From Sedimentibacter hydroxybenzoicus DSM 7310 (GTDB lineage Bacteria; Bacillota; Clostridia; Tissierellales; Sedimentibacteraceae), in the NCBI RefSeq assembly GCF_013403245.1, contig NZ_JACBNQ010000016.1, positions 1 through 64,000 of the forward strand: 64,000 nucleotides of DNA. Reading direction: 5' to 3'. The position numbers and the translations under genes were made by a program. The notes under the pieces were generated by a model. It was not told the origin of the DNA. It did not search any database and saw only the letters and a list, made by a program, of their open reading frames with translations. Below, piece by piece: positions 53,057 through 62,198 of this stretch. Within the stretch, counting starts at the first letter, position 1, and each line of letters opens with the position of its first letter.

Positions 53057-53608
53057 TGCGTAATCGTATAATGATATTATCTTACCGTTATGCTTTACTT
53101 CTCTTGCAGGAATTCCCACAACTGTTGAATTAGGTCTTGTGTCGCTTAACACGACTGCGTTTGCTCCTACCTTGGTACCTGAAGCTATATAAATATTTCC
53201 TAATATTTTAGCTGCTGCACCGATTACTACATTATCCCCCACTGTGGGATGTCTTTTACCTTTTTCGTTCCCTGTACCGCCCAATGTAGCACCATGAAAC
53301 ATAGTTACATTGTTGCCTACAACAGCAGTTTCACCTATAACAACTCCCATGCCGTGGTCTATGAAAAGACCCTTGCCGATTGTTGCTCCGGGATGAATTT
53401 CTATGCCCGTAACGTGTCTTGCTATATTTGAAATCCATCTTGCCAAAAAGAATCTTTTCTTTTTGTACAGGCTGTGAGATATTTTGTATGCGATTAATGC
53501 CTTAATGTGAGGGTATAGCAGCAATACCTCTATTCTGTTTCTTGCAGCGGGATCTCTGCCGAATACCGAATCTATATCTTCAATAATTGATTTAAGAAAT
53601 TTAATCAT
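53051..53608 (-). CDS. cysE: Serine O-acetyltransferase
   Basis: The enzyme makes O-acetylserine, the substrate of CysK. I use ATG 53608 (185 residues) with AAAGGG upstream. An N-terminal helical part (residues 1-60) is followed by hexapeptide repeats with the active-site elements [17 protein letters not shown] and [12 protein letters not shown]. Length fits the short Gram-positive type. It lies 146 bases downstream of cysK on the same strand, with a repeat between, so it may share the Cys T-box. Confidence 0.94.
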   Translation of the reverse strand: MIKFLKSIIEDIDSVFGRDPAARNRIEVLLLYPHIKALIAYKISHSLYKKKRFFLARWISNIARHVTGIEIHPGATIGKGLFIDHGMGVVIGETAVVGNNVTMFHGATLGGTGNEKGKRHPTVGDNVVIGAAAKILGNIYIASGTKVGANAVVLSDTRPNSTVVGIPAREVKHNGKIISLYDYAI

Positions 53609-53663
53609 ATTATCAACCCTTTCCAATTTCTATTTAATAATTACTACTTAAAGTTACCTAACA

Positions 53664-53746
53664 ATTTGTCATCCTGAGTGATAACGAAGGATCTCATCAT
53701 TTAAAAGCCGAGCTTCCTCACTGACGTTCGGAATGACAATTGCGGA
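53664..53746. repeat. Dispersed inverted repeat (TCATCCTGAG family)
   Basis: It runs from TTGTCATCCTGAGTG to CGTTCGGAATGACAA, with GAAGGATCTCA and GAGCTTCCTC inside; arms pair imperfectly. Non-coding, between cysK and cysE. Related to copies at 57513-57592, 4185-4259 and 2010-2048. Confidence 0.75.
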
Positions 53747-53754
53747 CGATACAA

Positions 53755-54648
53755 TTAGTAATACTTAACCATTGACAAATACTTTTCGCCGCCGTCCGGA
53801 GCTATGGTCAATATTTTTTTATTATTACCGTATTTGACCGCAAGCTTTCTTGCTGCTGCTACGTTGGCTCCTGAGGAAATACCAACTAATATACCTGTTT
53901 TAGCTGATACCTCAACGGCTGTGTCAATTGCCTCTTCTTCGGTTATCGTCAATATTTCATCAACATTTTCTCCGTTGTATGTGTTGGGAATAAAACCAGC
54001 ACCGATGCCCTGAATCTTATGAGGTCCAGGATTCCCTCCTGATATTACGGGAGATTTTTCAGGCTCCACACCTGCAATTTTAATGTTTTTATTATACTCT
54101 TTCAATCTTTTTGAAACTCCTGTAATAGTTCCGCCTGTGCCTACACCTGCCGTAAATATATCCAAATCATTTAACTGCTTTATTATTTCCTCGGCTGTAG
54201 TCATATAATGAAATTCCGGATTAGCAGGATTGTTAAATTGATCTGGCATAAAATTCTTGCTGTTTTCCTTTAAGATTTCATTTGCTCTTTCAATTGCACC
54301 CTTCATGCCTTTCGGTCCTTCGGTTAAAACTAATGTTGCCCCATATGAAGAAATCATTGTTCTTCTTTCCACACTCATAGTTTCAGGCATAGTCAAAATA
54401 ACCTTGTATCCCTTTAATCTGCCTATCAATGCTAATGCAATACCTGTATTACCGCTGGTTGGTTCAACTATGACGCTGTCTTTTTGCAATAATCCTTTTT
54501 TCTCTGCATCTAAAATCATACCTAGTGCAGTTCTGTCCTTAATGCTCCCTCCGGGATTGAATTTTTCCATTTTAATAAAAATATTTTCTCCCGGCAATTG
54601 TACTACAGGTGTGTTACCTATTAAATTTAATGTTGTAAATTGTTTCAT
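53755..54648 (-). CDS. cysK: Cysteine synthase A (O-acetylserine sulfhydrylase)
   Basis: The 297-residue PLP enzyme joins O-acetylserine and sulfide to cysteine. PLP Lys lies in FNPGGSIKDRTALGMI near residue 37, the phosphate/substrate loop is EPTSGNTGIALA, the PLP phosphate loop is GVGTGGTITGVSK and the C-terminal ISSGANVAAA follows. A Cys-specific T-box precedes it, so it responds to uncharged tRNA-Cys. Confidence 0.96.
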   Translation of the reverse strand: MKQFTTLNLIGNTPVVQLPGENIFIKMEKFNPGGSIKDRTALGMILDAEKKGLLQKDSVIVEPTSGNTGIALALIGRLKGYKVILTMPETMSVERRTMISSYGATLVLTEGPKGMKGAIERANEILKENSKNFMPDQFNNPANPEFHYMTTAEEIIKQLNDLDIFTAGVGTGGTITGVSKRLKEYNKNIKIAGVEPEKSPVISGGNPGPHKIQGIGAGFIPNTYNGENVDEILTITEEEAIDTAVEVSAKTGILVGISSGANVAAARKLAVKYGNNKKILTIAPDGGEKYLSMVKYY

Positions 54649-54699
54649 ATTATTACCTTCCTTTTAACCCGATAAACTAAGGAAATTTATTTTAATAGC

Positions 54700-55000
54700 T
54701 ATGCATCGCAGGATATAAAAAACTCCGCCACTATATAAATAACTATATAGAGACGGAGTATATCCGCGGTTCCACTCTTTTTGACAATAAAATTGCCCAC
54801 CTTTTGCTAGCACCATCATGCTATTATACGATAACGGATATGCTCCGCAGCAGCCTACTTTTATACAGTAATTTCGAATTTCGGTGCTGTACTCCAAAGG
54901 GCACTTCACATATACCTCCAATAAGTATCCTTTCAGCCATGAGATACTCTCTCTAAAATTTCAGCATATATTACTTTCCTTCTTCATAGTATTTCCTACT
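54700..55000 (-). promoter_or_regulatory. T-box leader of cysK (Cys specifier)
   Basis: On the - strand the T-box is AGTGGAACCGCGG (near 54764-54776), followed by an ACTCCG-type terminator stem (54720-54760) and six T. The specifier loop is GAA-G-TGC with the Cys codon at 54901-54903. The bulge is TGGA, not TGGT, which fits the U73 discriminator of tRNA-Cys. Two independent positions thus agree on Cys. Confidence 0.94.
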
Positions 55001-55085
55001 AATTTAGTTGGGTTTATATTTTTTCTTATTATATTATACTCAATCATAAAATGCAACAGTTTTTATAAAATTTTTTTATGACAAA

Positions 55086-55709
55086 TTAAACCTCTTTATT
55101 CCCTATTAACTTTTTTATAAAGCTGTAGGTAATTTTAGCAGTCAATCCCCAGATTATAAAATCTTTGTACTTATAAAAATACACCGGATATCTTAAGCTT
55201 TCCCAATTATATTTACTTCCGTCATTAACCATATGGTATGGGAAATCATTATCTGCCTTGGGGTAATAATTCATAAAATATTTTTCCGGCTCATTTTCCA
55301 AAAAATAAGACAGAGGTACATAAAATATTTCGGAAACCTCATCCTCATTGTATTTGATTTCGTTTATATTCGTATTTTTAATATATCCTAAATATGTATA
55401 AACAAATGAACCGCTTTTACTTGTGGCATAGTCCAATTCCTTTATTATTTCTATGTTTTCCATATCTATGCCCAGCTCTTCGTGGGTCTCTCTTACTGCT
55501 GCATATTCAGGGCTTTCACCGTCTTCAATCTTCCCTCCGGGAAAAGAAATTTCTCCCGGCTGTCTTATGGATTTCGATCTTATTTCATATATCAGGTTAA
55601 GTTCTCCTTCTACTTCTATTATGGGGAGCAATACCGAAAATCTAAAATCCTCATCCATAGGCTGCGGTACATTTTTTTCTATTAGTTTTTTTACATAATT
55701 TATGTTCAT
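55086..55709 (-). CDS. Nudix hydrolase, CoA-pyrophosphatase-like
   Basis: The 207-residue protein has a complete Nudix box (GGKIEDGESPEYAAVRETHE, continuing ELGI) near residues 59-82, preceded by RQPGEISFPGG, the pattern of CoA/ADP-ribose-type hydrolases such as YeaB/NudL. Four-base overlap (ATGA) with the upstream GDT1-family gene. Substrate is inferred from the family only. Confidence 0.88.
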   Translation of the reverse strand: MNINYVKKLIEKNVPQPMDEDFRFSVLLPIIEVEGELNLIYEIRSKSIRQPGEISFPGGKIEDGESPEYAAVRETHEELGIDMENIEIIKELDYATSKSGSFVYTYLGYIKNTNINEIKYNEDEVSEIFYVPLSYFLENEPEKYFMNYYPKADNDFPYHMVNDGSKYNWESLRYPVYFYKYKDFIIWGLTAKITYSFIKKLIGNKEV

Positions 55710-56260
55710 TTATCTATAAACCTCATAAGTCCAAATATAATAAATACCAATCCCGATATTATTCTTATTATATTAGAAGGTATGCGTTTAGTCAATGATG
55801 TTCCTATTATTATCCCGACCAGACCTATTGCAAGCATCCCTGAAACAGAGCCCATAAGAACCAATGCAGGATAGTCAGCTTCCATTGCCAATGTCATTGC
55901 TGTAAGCTGTGTTTTATCTCCTATTTCCCCCAGTAAAAATGTAAGTGCCGTCGTAATTACCGGACCAAATTTGAAGCTTTTCTTTTTTCCTTCCTCTTCT
56001 TCGTATACAATGGTTAAAATGCCAAAAATAACAAATATAAATCCGGCAAATATCTGAAGAAGTTCACCTTGTATAACGTTAGACAGACAGCATCCGATTA
56101 CAACGGCTGCTCCGTGATTTATAAAAACTCCTAAAAGTATTCCTAAAAGCATTTGCATCATTGTATATTTTGCCGATAATGTCATAAGCATCAATTGAGT
56201 TTTATCTCCGATTTCCGCGGTAAATACAAGTGCAAAGGCTTCTAAAAATTCTCCTGCCAT
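55706..56260 (-). CDS. GDT1/TMEM165 (UPF0016) cation transporter
   Basis: ATG 56260 (184 residues) has GGAGGA upstream. Two repeats each carry the family motif (FTAEIGDKTQLMLMTL near residue 12 and LLGEIGDKTQLTAMTL near 105), with six helices in all. Bacterial members export manganese; yeast and human ones move Mn and Ca. A charged cytoplasmic loop (EEEEGKKKS) joins the halves. Overlaps the Nudix gene. Confidence 0.92.
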   Translation of the reverse strand: MAGEFLEAFALVFTAEIGDKTQLMLMTLSAKYTMMQMLLGILLGVFINHGAAVVIGCCLSNVIQGELLQIFAGFIFVIFGILTIVYEEEEGKKKSFKFGPVITTALTFLLGEIGDKTQLTAMTLAMEADYPALVLMGSVSGMLAIGLVGIIIGTSLTKRIPSNIIRIISGLVFIIFGLMRFIDK

Positions 56261-56393
56261 ACTTTCCTCCATATATAATTATTTTACAGAAATTCTCTTT
56301 AATAAAAACAAGTTATATATTATAATATTTTCAGATATACATAATAAGAACCATACATTTATTTAATTGAGTATATATAATTTTGGAGGAATT

Positions 56394-57491
56394 ATGGGAT
56401 TTAACATTTTAATAACAACCGCTCCTTTTGGTAACGGTCATAAAATGGTAGCAACGGCATTAAAGAATGCATTTATCAATAAAGGTTATAATAACGTATT
56501 TGTTGTTGATTTATTTACTGAAGCACATCCGACAATTACGGAAACAATTAAAAAGGCTTATATTAAAAGCTATGATTTTGGTGAAGCATATTCTATGCTG
56601 TATTATGGCTCAGAAAAGCTGACAGATAAAAGAATCATTGAAATATACCGAAATTTCGGATATAAAAAGCTAAGAGATATAGCTAAGTCATTCAAACCGG
56701 ATGTAATAATCAATACATTTCCTATTTTAGCCTCATTAAAAATAAAAAATGAATCGGGGGAAAACATCCCTGTTTTCAATATTGTTACGGATTTTTATGT
56801 CCATAAACTATGGTTAAGCAAGGAAATAGATAAATTTTATATAGCCACAGAGGAATTGCAGGAGGAATTGAAAAAGCTGAACATACCTGTTGAAAAAACA
56901 GTCGTTTCAGGAATTCCCATAAGAGAGGCTTTTGAAGAAGTAGAAAGTATTTCTATGCTGTATAAAAAATATAGATTCAAAAGAAACAAAAAAATTGTCT
57001 TGATTAATTCAGGAGCTTTTGGAGTTTTTAAGAATATAAAAAAAGTATGTATAGAGCTTTGCAAATACAAATCAATTCAGGTTGCCGTGGTATGCGGTAA
57101 CAATACACTGCAAAAATCAAAGCTTGAATCATTAAAACTAAGAAATTTAAAGGTTTTCGGATTCATAGAAAACATAGATGATCTATATAAAATAGCATGT
57201 TGCATGATAACTAAATCCGGTGGTATAACATTGAGTGAAGCATTGGCTGTCCAGCTTCCTTTAATAATAATCAAGCCCGTACCCGGACAGGAAAAAGAAA
57301 ATGCATTGTATTTTGAGAAAAAAGGAGCTGCCATAATTGCAAATAATTCTTATCAGATAATAAATAGCACCATCGAATTGATAAACAGTCCCTCGATACT
57401 AAATGCAATGAAAAATAATATGAAAAAAATGTACAATAAATCATCCTCTTTCAAAATTGTTGAGGATGTTGTTGAAACTATAGAGAAATAA
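56394..57491 (+). CDS. MGDG synthase/MurG-like glycosyltransferase
   Basis: ATG 56394 (365 residues) has TTGGAGGAATT upstream; a longer frame from 56367 has none. The N-terminal MGDG-synthase-type domain begins FNILITTAPFGNGHKMVATAL with the acceptor-site GNGH, and the C-terminal GT-B domain has NSGAFGVFKNIKK, TKSGGITLSEALAV and KPVPGQEKENALYF. Homologues (UgtP) add glucose or galactose from UDP-sugars to diacylglycerol. Monocistronic. Sugar and acceptor are inferred. Confidence 0.88.
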   Translation: MGFNILITTAPFGNGHKMVATALKNAFINKGYNNVFVVDLFTEAHPTITETIKKAYIKSYDFGEAYSMLYYGSEKLTDKRIIEIYRNFGYKKLRDIAKSFKPDVIINTFPILASLKIKNESGENIPVFNIVTDFYVHKLWLSKEIDKFYIATEELQEELKKLNIPVEKTVVSGIPIREAFEEVESISMLYKKYRFKRNKKIVLINSGAFGVFKNIKKVCIELCKYKSIQVAVVCGNNTLQKSKLESLKLRNLKVFGFIENIDDLYKIACCMITKSGGITLSEALAVQLPLIIIKPVPGQEKENALYFEKKGAAIIANNSYQIINSTIELINSPSILNAMKNNMKKMYNKSSSFKIVEDVVETIEK

Positions 57492-57512
57492 GACAATAAC
57501 TGATACTGTCAT

Positions 57513-57592
57513 CCTGAGCGGTAGTGAAGGATCTCATCTTTAAAATTCTGAGATTCTGAGATTCTTCACTACGTTCAGAATGACAGAGAACG
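57513..57592. repeat. Dispersed inverted repeat (TCATCCTGAG family), fullest copy
   Basis: GTCATCCTGAGCGGTAGTGA at the left pairs with the right end TTCACTACGTTCAGAATGAC; GAAGGATCTCA pairs with TGAGATTCTTC, and an extra CTGAGATT lies in the loop. Non-coding, between convergent genes. Confidence 0.8.
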
Positions 57593-57628
57593 TAAGATAT
57601 CGATATATTCATAGCAATAACACAAAAA

Positions 57629-58390
57629 TTAACTGTTAAATTTATTTATTTCTTCCACACACTTAGAGCTGTAGAAGGTTATATCCATACCCATTGATAT
57701 AAATTTGAATCCTTGTTCGGCACGTTTCTTGGCTGTCTCACCGTTTCCGGCGAAAACACCCGCAATTTTATTATATTTTTTAGTTATCTCAAGTACTTTC
57801 TTAGCTGCATTTTCAACCAATTCATGTGTAACCTGTCCTGTTACTCCCATTGATTGAGACATATCATACGGTCCTAAAAAGATAACGTCTATCTCAGGTA
57901 TCTTGCATATTTCCTCTAAATTATCCAAACATATTTTATTTTCGCAGTGAGTTATTATTAATGTTTGTTCGTTTGAATGATCGGTAAAATTGGAAACACC
58001 GGACATCCCATAGTCAGCGGATTTAGGAAATGCCAAGCCTCTTTTGCCTATGGGTTCATATTTACTGCGCTCTATTATTTCTTTAGCAGCTTCAGCATTA
58101 TTCACTTGCGGCACCTGAATTCCGTGAGCACCTATATCGAGGGTATGAAGTATCGTACTTTCTAACCTGTCAGGTATTCTTATGATTGGAGTTATGCCTC
58201 TTACCTCTGCCGCTCTTATCATATGCTGAGTACTTTCTGATCTCATAGGTCCGTGCTCATTATCAATTATAACAAAATCAAATCCTGCTAATCCGGCGAT
58301 TTCCACCAAATCAGGTGCATTACAAACAATGAATGTTCCTATGACTGTCCTGCCTTCTTTTAATTTCTTCTTAACCTTATTTTCAAACAT
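57629..58390 (-). CDS. HpcH/HpaI-family aldolase
   Basis: ATG 58390 (253 residues) has GGAGG upstream. This class II pyruvate aldolase family cleaves 4-hydroxy-2-oxoacids (for example 4-hydroxy-2-oxoheptanedioate or 2-keto-3-deoxy sugar acids). Visible are IDNEHGPMRSESTQHMIRA (metal/substrate region), RIPDRLESTILHTLDIGAHG, GIQVPQVNNAEAAKE and the C-terminal GVFAGNG. It lies downstream of the meta-cleavage cluster but after a terminator, so it probably has its own promoter. Confidence 0.9.
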   Translation of the reverse strand: MFENKVKKKLKEGRTVIGTFIVCNAPDLVEIAGLAGFDFVIIDNEHGPMRSESTQHMIRAAEVRGITPIIRIPDRLESTILHTLDIGAHGIQVPQVNNAEAAKEIIERSKYEPIGKRGLAFPKSADYGMSGVSNFTDHSNEQTLIITHCENKICLDNLEEICKIPEIDVIFLGPYDMSQSMGVTGQVTHELVENAAKKVLEITKKYNKIAGVFAGNGETAKKRAEQGFKFISMGMDITFYSSKCVEEINKFNS

Positions 58391-58502
58391 TTTTACCTCC
58401 AAGTATGCTATCTTAATAAAAAGAGTATACTAAAAATTCAGAAAATTATCAACTTGTAGTTCCAATGGATTTTGAAATATTGATACTAAAAGATGGCTAA
58501 AC

Positions 58503-58531
58503 AAAAGACCGTCTCGTTTTTGAGACAGTCC
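58503..58531 (-). terminator. Terminator after the 4-hydroxy-2-oxovalerate aldolase gene
   Basis: On the - strand GACTGTCTC pairs with GAGACGGTC (two wobble pairs), followed by TTTTGTTT. Confidence 0.8.
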
Positions 58532-58541
58532 CAATAATATT

Positions 58542-59558
58542 TTATTTATTCTTTAGTTTAGAAAGGTCGCTTGCAACTTCAATTATCCAGTCTTCCTGCC
58601 CGCCAACGGCTTTTCTGTTTCCTAACTCAATTATTATATCTCTTACATCAACATTAAATCTTTCCGCTGCTCTTCTTGAGTGCAGCAGAAAGCTTGAATA
58701 ACATCCCGCATATCCCAAAATCATAGCATCAAGATTTGTATTTGTTTTAAGACCCTTTGATTCGAGAACCGGAATAAGTGCATTTGTACTTGCATCCATC
58801 GTCTTATATAAATCGGCATTTATATCATAGTTCATTTTTTTCATAACCGCCACAAGAGTATCTGTTGATGTATTTCCTGATCCTGCACCTAAGCCTGAAA
58901 GCGAACCATCAATGTAGGTTGCTCCTGACTCTATCGCTGCCAAAGAATTTCCGATAGCCAAACCAAGGTTATTGTGGGAATGATGTCCTACAGGTATGCT
59001 TAAGTTTTGTACAAGAGTTGAAATTTTATCTCTTACATCTACAGGAAGCATTGCTCCTGCTGAGTCCGTGCAGTATACTATATCTGCTCCATAGGACTCA
59101 AATTTTTTAGCTTCTTCCAGCACTCTCTCTACACTTGCCATATGTGCCATCATTAAAAAGCCGACTGTAAAAAGTCCCATTTTTTTAGCTGCTCTAACGT
59201 GCTGAGCAGCCACATCTGCCTCTGTAACGTGAGTTGCTACCCTTACTGCGTTCGCTCCGCAGTCCTGTGCCCTTTCAAGATCCTCCACGGTGCCGATTCC
59301 CGGTATTAAAAGTACAGCCAGTTTTGAATTTTTAACAACTGAAGCTGCTGCCCTAACTAATTCAAAATCATTATATGGTGAAAATCCATAGTTAATTGTT
59401 GAACCCGTAAGACCGTCTCCATGCCCTACCTCTATTATATCTATACCCGCTGCATCCAGTGATGATGCTATTTTTTTAACATCTTCAGGTGAAAATTTAT
59501 GCGAAACAGTATGGCTGCCATCACGAAGTGTTGTATCTGTTATATATATTTTTGACAT
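58542..59558 (-). CDS. 4-hydroxy-2-oxovalerate aldolase
   Basis: The 338-residue TIM-barrel aldolase (DmpG/BphI/MhpE) splits 4-hydroxy-2-oxovalerate into pyruvate and acetaldehyde. Metal and catalytic residues are seen in ITDTTLRDGSHTVSHKF and GHHSHNNLGLAIGNS, and the C-terminal communication domain (SSFLLHSRRAAERF, VGGQEDWIIEVA) that docks the dehydrogenase is present. It starts four bases after the acetaldehyde dehydrogenase, as expected for the channelling complex. Confidence 0.96.
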   Translation of the reverse strand: MSKIYITDTTLRDGSHTVSHKFSPEDVKKIASSLDAAGIDIIEVGHGDGLTGSTINYGFSPYNDFELVRAAASVVKNSKLAVLLIPGIGTVEDLERAQDCGANAVRVATHVTEADVAAQHVRAAKKMGLFTVGFLMMAHMASVERVLEEAKKFESYGADIVYCTDSAGAMLPVDVRDKISTLVQNLSIPVGHHSHNNLGLAIGNSLAAIESGATYIDGSLSGLGAGSGNTSTDTLVAVMKKMNYDINADLYKTMDASTNALIPVLESKGLKTNTNLDAMILGYAGCYSSFLLHSRRAAERFNVDVRDIIIELGNRKAVGGQEDWIIEVASDLSKLKNK

Positions 59559-59562
59559 TATT

Positions 59563-60435
59563 TTACACCCCCATCAGTTTTCTTGCCTTAGCCTCTGCTA
59601 TATGAACGGCAGCAGACGTTATTATATCAAGATTACCTGAATAAACCGGCAGGTAATCACCGAGACCTTCTACCTCAACCATCATTGTAACTATGTCATC
59701 CTGAATAATCGGCTCCAGCAAGAATCGATATCCGGGCACATAGCTTTGAACAGTTTTTAAACACTCAAATGCAGCAGCCTGTATCTTTTCCATATCTGGA
59801 TTCTTAACTTTAGTATAAATGGTATTTCTCATATAAATCGGAGGCTCTGCAGGATTAAGGACTATTATTACCTTTGCATTATCTGCGCCTCCTATTTTCT
59901 CTAATGCATTCTTTGTAGTTTGTGTAAATTCGTCAATATTTGCTCTGGTTCCTGGACCCGCACTCTTGCTGCTTATTGATGATACTATTTCTGCATAAGA
60001 TACTCCTACTGCATTGTTTATAGCAGCAACCATCGGTGTGGTTGCCTGACCTGCACATGTAACAAGGTTTACATTATCCAAATCTAAAAAATTCTCGTCA
60101 AGATTCACTGCAGGTACACAGAAAGGACCAACAGCCGCAGGTGTTAAGTCCAAAGCAAACATTCCTGCTTCTTTTAGCTTAGGAGCTGCCGACAAATGTC
60201 CGCCTGCTGATGTACAATCAAATACCATATCAATTGTTCCCTTATATTTTTCTACAAGGTAATCAACTCCGCCGTCTGATGCATCTATACCCATTTCTCT
60301 GACCGCCGCAAGGTTTTCAGACTCCCTGTGACTCACTACACAAGCAACCTCAAGAAGTTCACTCCTGCCTAATTTTATAATAAGATCCTGTCCTATGTTT
60401 CCGGGACCAATTATGCCAACTTTAATCTTTTCCAA
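59563..60435 (-). CDS. Acylating acetaldehyde dehydrogenase
   Basis: This DmpF/BphJ/MhpF-type enzyme turns acetaldehyde into acetyl-CoA with NAD and CoA. I favour a TTG start at 60435 (290 residues, then EKIKVGIIGPGNIGQDL) because GGGAGG lies eight bases upstream; the ATG at 60456 overlaps the upstream stop but has no site. The catalytic Cys is in LVTCAGQATTPMVAAIN near residue 130. The partner aldolase follows directly. Confidence 0.94.
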   Translation of the reverse strand: MEKIKVGIIGPGNIGQDLIIKLGRSELLEVACVVSHRESENLAAVREMGIDASDGGVDYLVEKYKGTIDMVFDCTSAGGHLSAAPKLKEAGMFALDLTPAAVGPFCVPAVNLDENFLDLDNVNLVTCAGQATTPMVAAINNAVGVSYAEIVSSISSKSAGPGTRANIDEFTQTTKNALEKIGGADNAKVIIVLNPAEPPIYMRNTIYTKVKNPDMEKIQAAAFECLKTVQSYVPGYRFLLEPIIQDDIVTMMVEVEGLGDYLPVYSGNLDIITSAAVHIAEAKARKLMGV

Positions 60436-60455
60436 TACATTATCCTCCCATACCA

Positions 60456-61232
60456 TTATTCAAACTTCACACTTATACTGCCAAGCTCAGAAAAATTTGC
60501 TGTATATTTATTTCCCTTTTCAGCGGTAAGCATTCCGGAAAGTGCTCCCGACAAAACTATTTCTCCCTTCTTAAGCACAACTCCATATTTGGAGAGAGCA
60601 TTTGCAAGCCATGCTACAGAAAAAGCAGGATCTCCTAATACCGCAGAGCCAAGACCGGAGTTGATTTTTTCACTATCCTTATAAAGATTCATTTCTATAT
60701 TTTTAAGGTCTATTGTTTTAGGATCAATTTTTCTGTCGCTTATGACATACATTCCTGATGATGCGTTGTCTGCAACGGTATCTATCAGACTTATCTTCCA
60801 GTCCTTTATTCTGCTGTCAACTATTTCTATAGCCGCAGCTACATATTCTGTTGCATTAAGTACATCCTTTGCAGTTGCATCAGGCCCTTTAATATCTTCC
60901 TTAAGAACAAATGCAATTTCTCCTTCTACCTTAGGCTGTATCATTGTATTAATCTGTATAGTATTATTTTTAACCTCCATACTGTCAAGCAGATGACCAA
61001 AGTCAGGTGTATTTACACCAAGCATATTCTGAACAGCAAGAGACGTTAACCCGATTTTTTTACCTGTTACCTTTTTCCCACCGGATAATTCTCTTTCAAT
61101 ATTAATAAGCTGTATCTTGTATGCATCATCTACAGTAAAATTAGTATCCTTTGATATCTGTTCTATTGCAATACAACTCTTTTCTGCTTTCTTCAAAGCT
61201 TGAGCAAGTTTCTCATGTATTGTAAATTCCAT
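60456..61232 (-). CDS. 2-oxopent-4-enoate (2-hydroxydienoate) hydratase
   Basis: The 258-residue enzyme (DmpE/MhpD type) adds water to 2-hydroxypenta-2,4-dienoate to give 4-hydroxy-2-oxovalerate. Metal ligands lie in KVEGEIAFVLKED, and SLIDTVADNASSGMYV and KKGEIVLSGALSG mark the family. Decarboxylases of 4-oxalocrotonate have the same fold, but the neighbours favour hydratase. AGGAGGA precedes the ATG. Confidence 0.93.
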   Translation of the reverse strand: MEFTIHEKLAQALKKAEKSCIAIEQISKDTNFTVDDAYKIQLINIERELSGGKKVTGKKIGLTSLAVQNMLGVNTPDFGHLLDSMEVKNNTIQINTMIQPKVEGEIAFVLKEDIKGPDATAKDVLNATEYVAAAIEIVDSRIKDWKISLIDTVADNASSGMYVISDRKIDPKTIDLKNIEMNLYKDSEKINSGLGSAVLGDPAFSVAWLANALSKYGVVLKKGEIVLSGALSGMLTAEKGNKYTANFSELGSISVKFE

Positions 61233-61303
61233 ATTTTCCTCCTAAATATTCGTTAATCTTTATTCTCTCTATTTAATAATAAGAGGTCAGAAGACCTCCT
61301 ATT

Positions 61304-62128
61304 TTAATCTGCTAAGAAATTATCTACTAATTGTGAGAACTGAGCAGTTTTTTCAATCTGTGTCCAATGTCCGCAATGTCCGAATACATGAAGTGCGGCA
61401 TCATCTATCAGATTAAACAGCTTGTATGAATTGGATACAGGAATTACCAGATCCTCTCTTCCGTGAATAATTAATACCGGCTGCTTAATATTCGCAATTT
61501 CTTCGTCTGTTCGAGCCATAAATTCTACCCATTGCTGTCTGGGAGCCGGGAACATTGCCGAAAAAGACTCTTGAAATCCCGGTTCTATACTTGCTTCATA
61601 TCTCATTTGAGCTAAATCATCAGTAGCAATATTCTTATTGTCTACAAACAGTAAAAGCATTTCCTTCATCCTTTCGAAGGATGGTTCATAACCCCATACA
61701 TCATCAAGACCCTTTGTTATAGGAAAGCTTACTCCCATTGCACCCATAAGTACAACCTTTCTGATTCTTTCAGGGTAGTCAATAGCCATGGCAAGTGCCA
61801 ATGCTCCTCCGAAGGAGTTTCCTACTATATCAGTTTTTTCTATACATAAAGCATCTAAGAAATCCACTGTTTGCTTCACCCATGTTTTCATATTCAACGG
61901 AAGGTCTTCCTTTCTTTCGGTATATCCAAAACCAAGCATATCAGGTGCTATTACTCTTCTGTTTTTAGAAAGTTTAGGAATTACAAGCCTCCAATTAGCC
62001 CACGCCGAAACACCGGGACCCGAACCATGAGCCAGTATTACCGGGAAACCCTCTCCTTCATCATGATAATTTGTCATAAATGTTCCTGTTTTTATGGTTT
62101 TTGCAATTTCTGGTTTTAAATTTGACAT
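61304..62128 (-). CDS. Alpha/beta hydrolase of the meta-cleavage C-C hydrolase family
   Basis: The 274-residue protein has the triad Ser105 (GNSFGGALA), Asp226 (HGREDLVIP) and His254 (GHCGHWTQIEK), and the oxyanion loop LAHGSGPGVSAWANWR that marks BphD/MhpC/DmpD hydrolases. These cleave C-C bonds in 2-hydroxy-6-oxodienoates to 2-hydroxypentadienoate and an acid. It is the first enzyme gene of the cluster, next to the hydratase gene. Its natural substrate in an anaerobe is unknown. Confidence 0.92.
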   Translation of the reverse strand: MSNLKPEIAKTIKTGTFMTNYHDEGEGFPVILAHGSGPGVSAWANWRLVIPKLSKNRRVIAPDMLGFGYTERKEDLPLNMKTWVKQTVDFLDALCIEKTDIVGNSFGGALALAMAIDYPERIRKVVLMGAMGVSFPITKGLDDVWGYEPSFERMKEMLLLFVDNKNIATDDLAQMRYEASIEPGFQESFSAMFPAPRQQWVEFMARTDEEIANIKQPVLIIHGREDLVIPVSNSYKLFNLIDDAALHVFGHCGHWTQIEKTAQFSQLVDNFLAD

Positions 62129-62198
62129 TAATATTTCCTCCTATTATATATAATTATTAATTCTCACCTAAATTTGTTATATAAAGATAAGTTGTATT

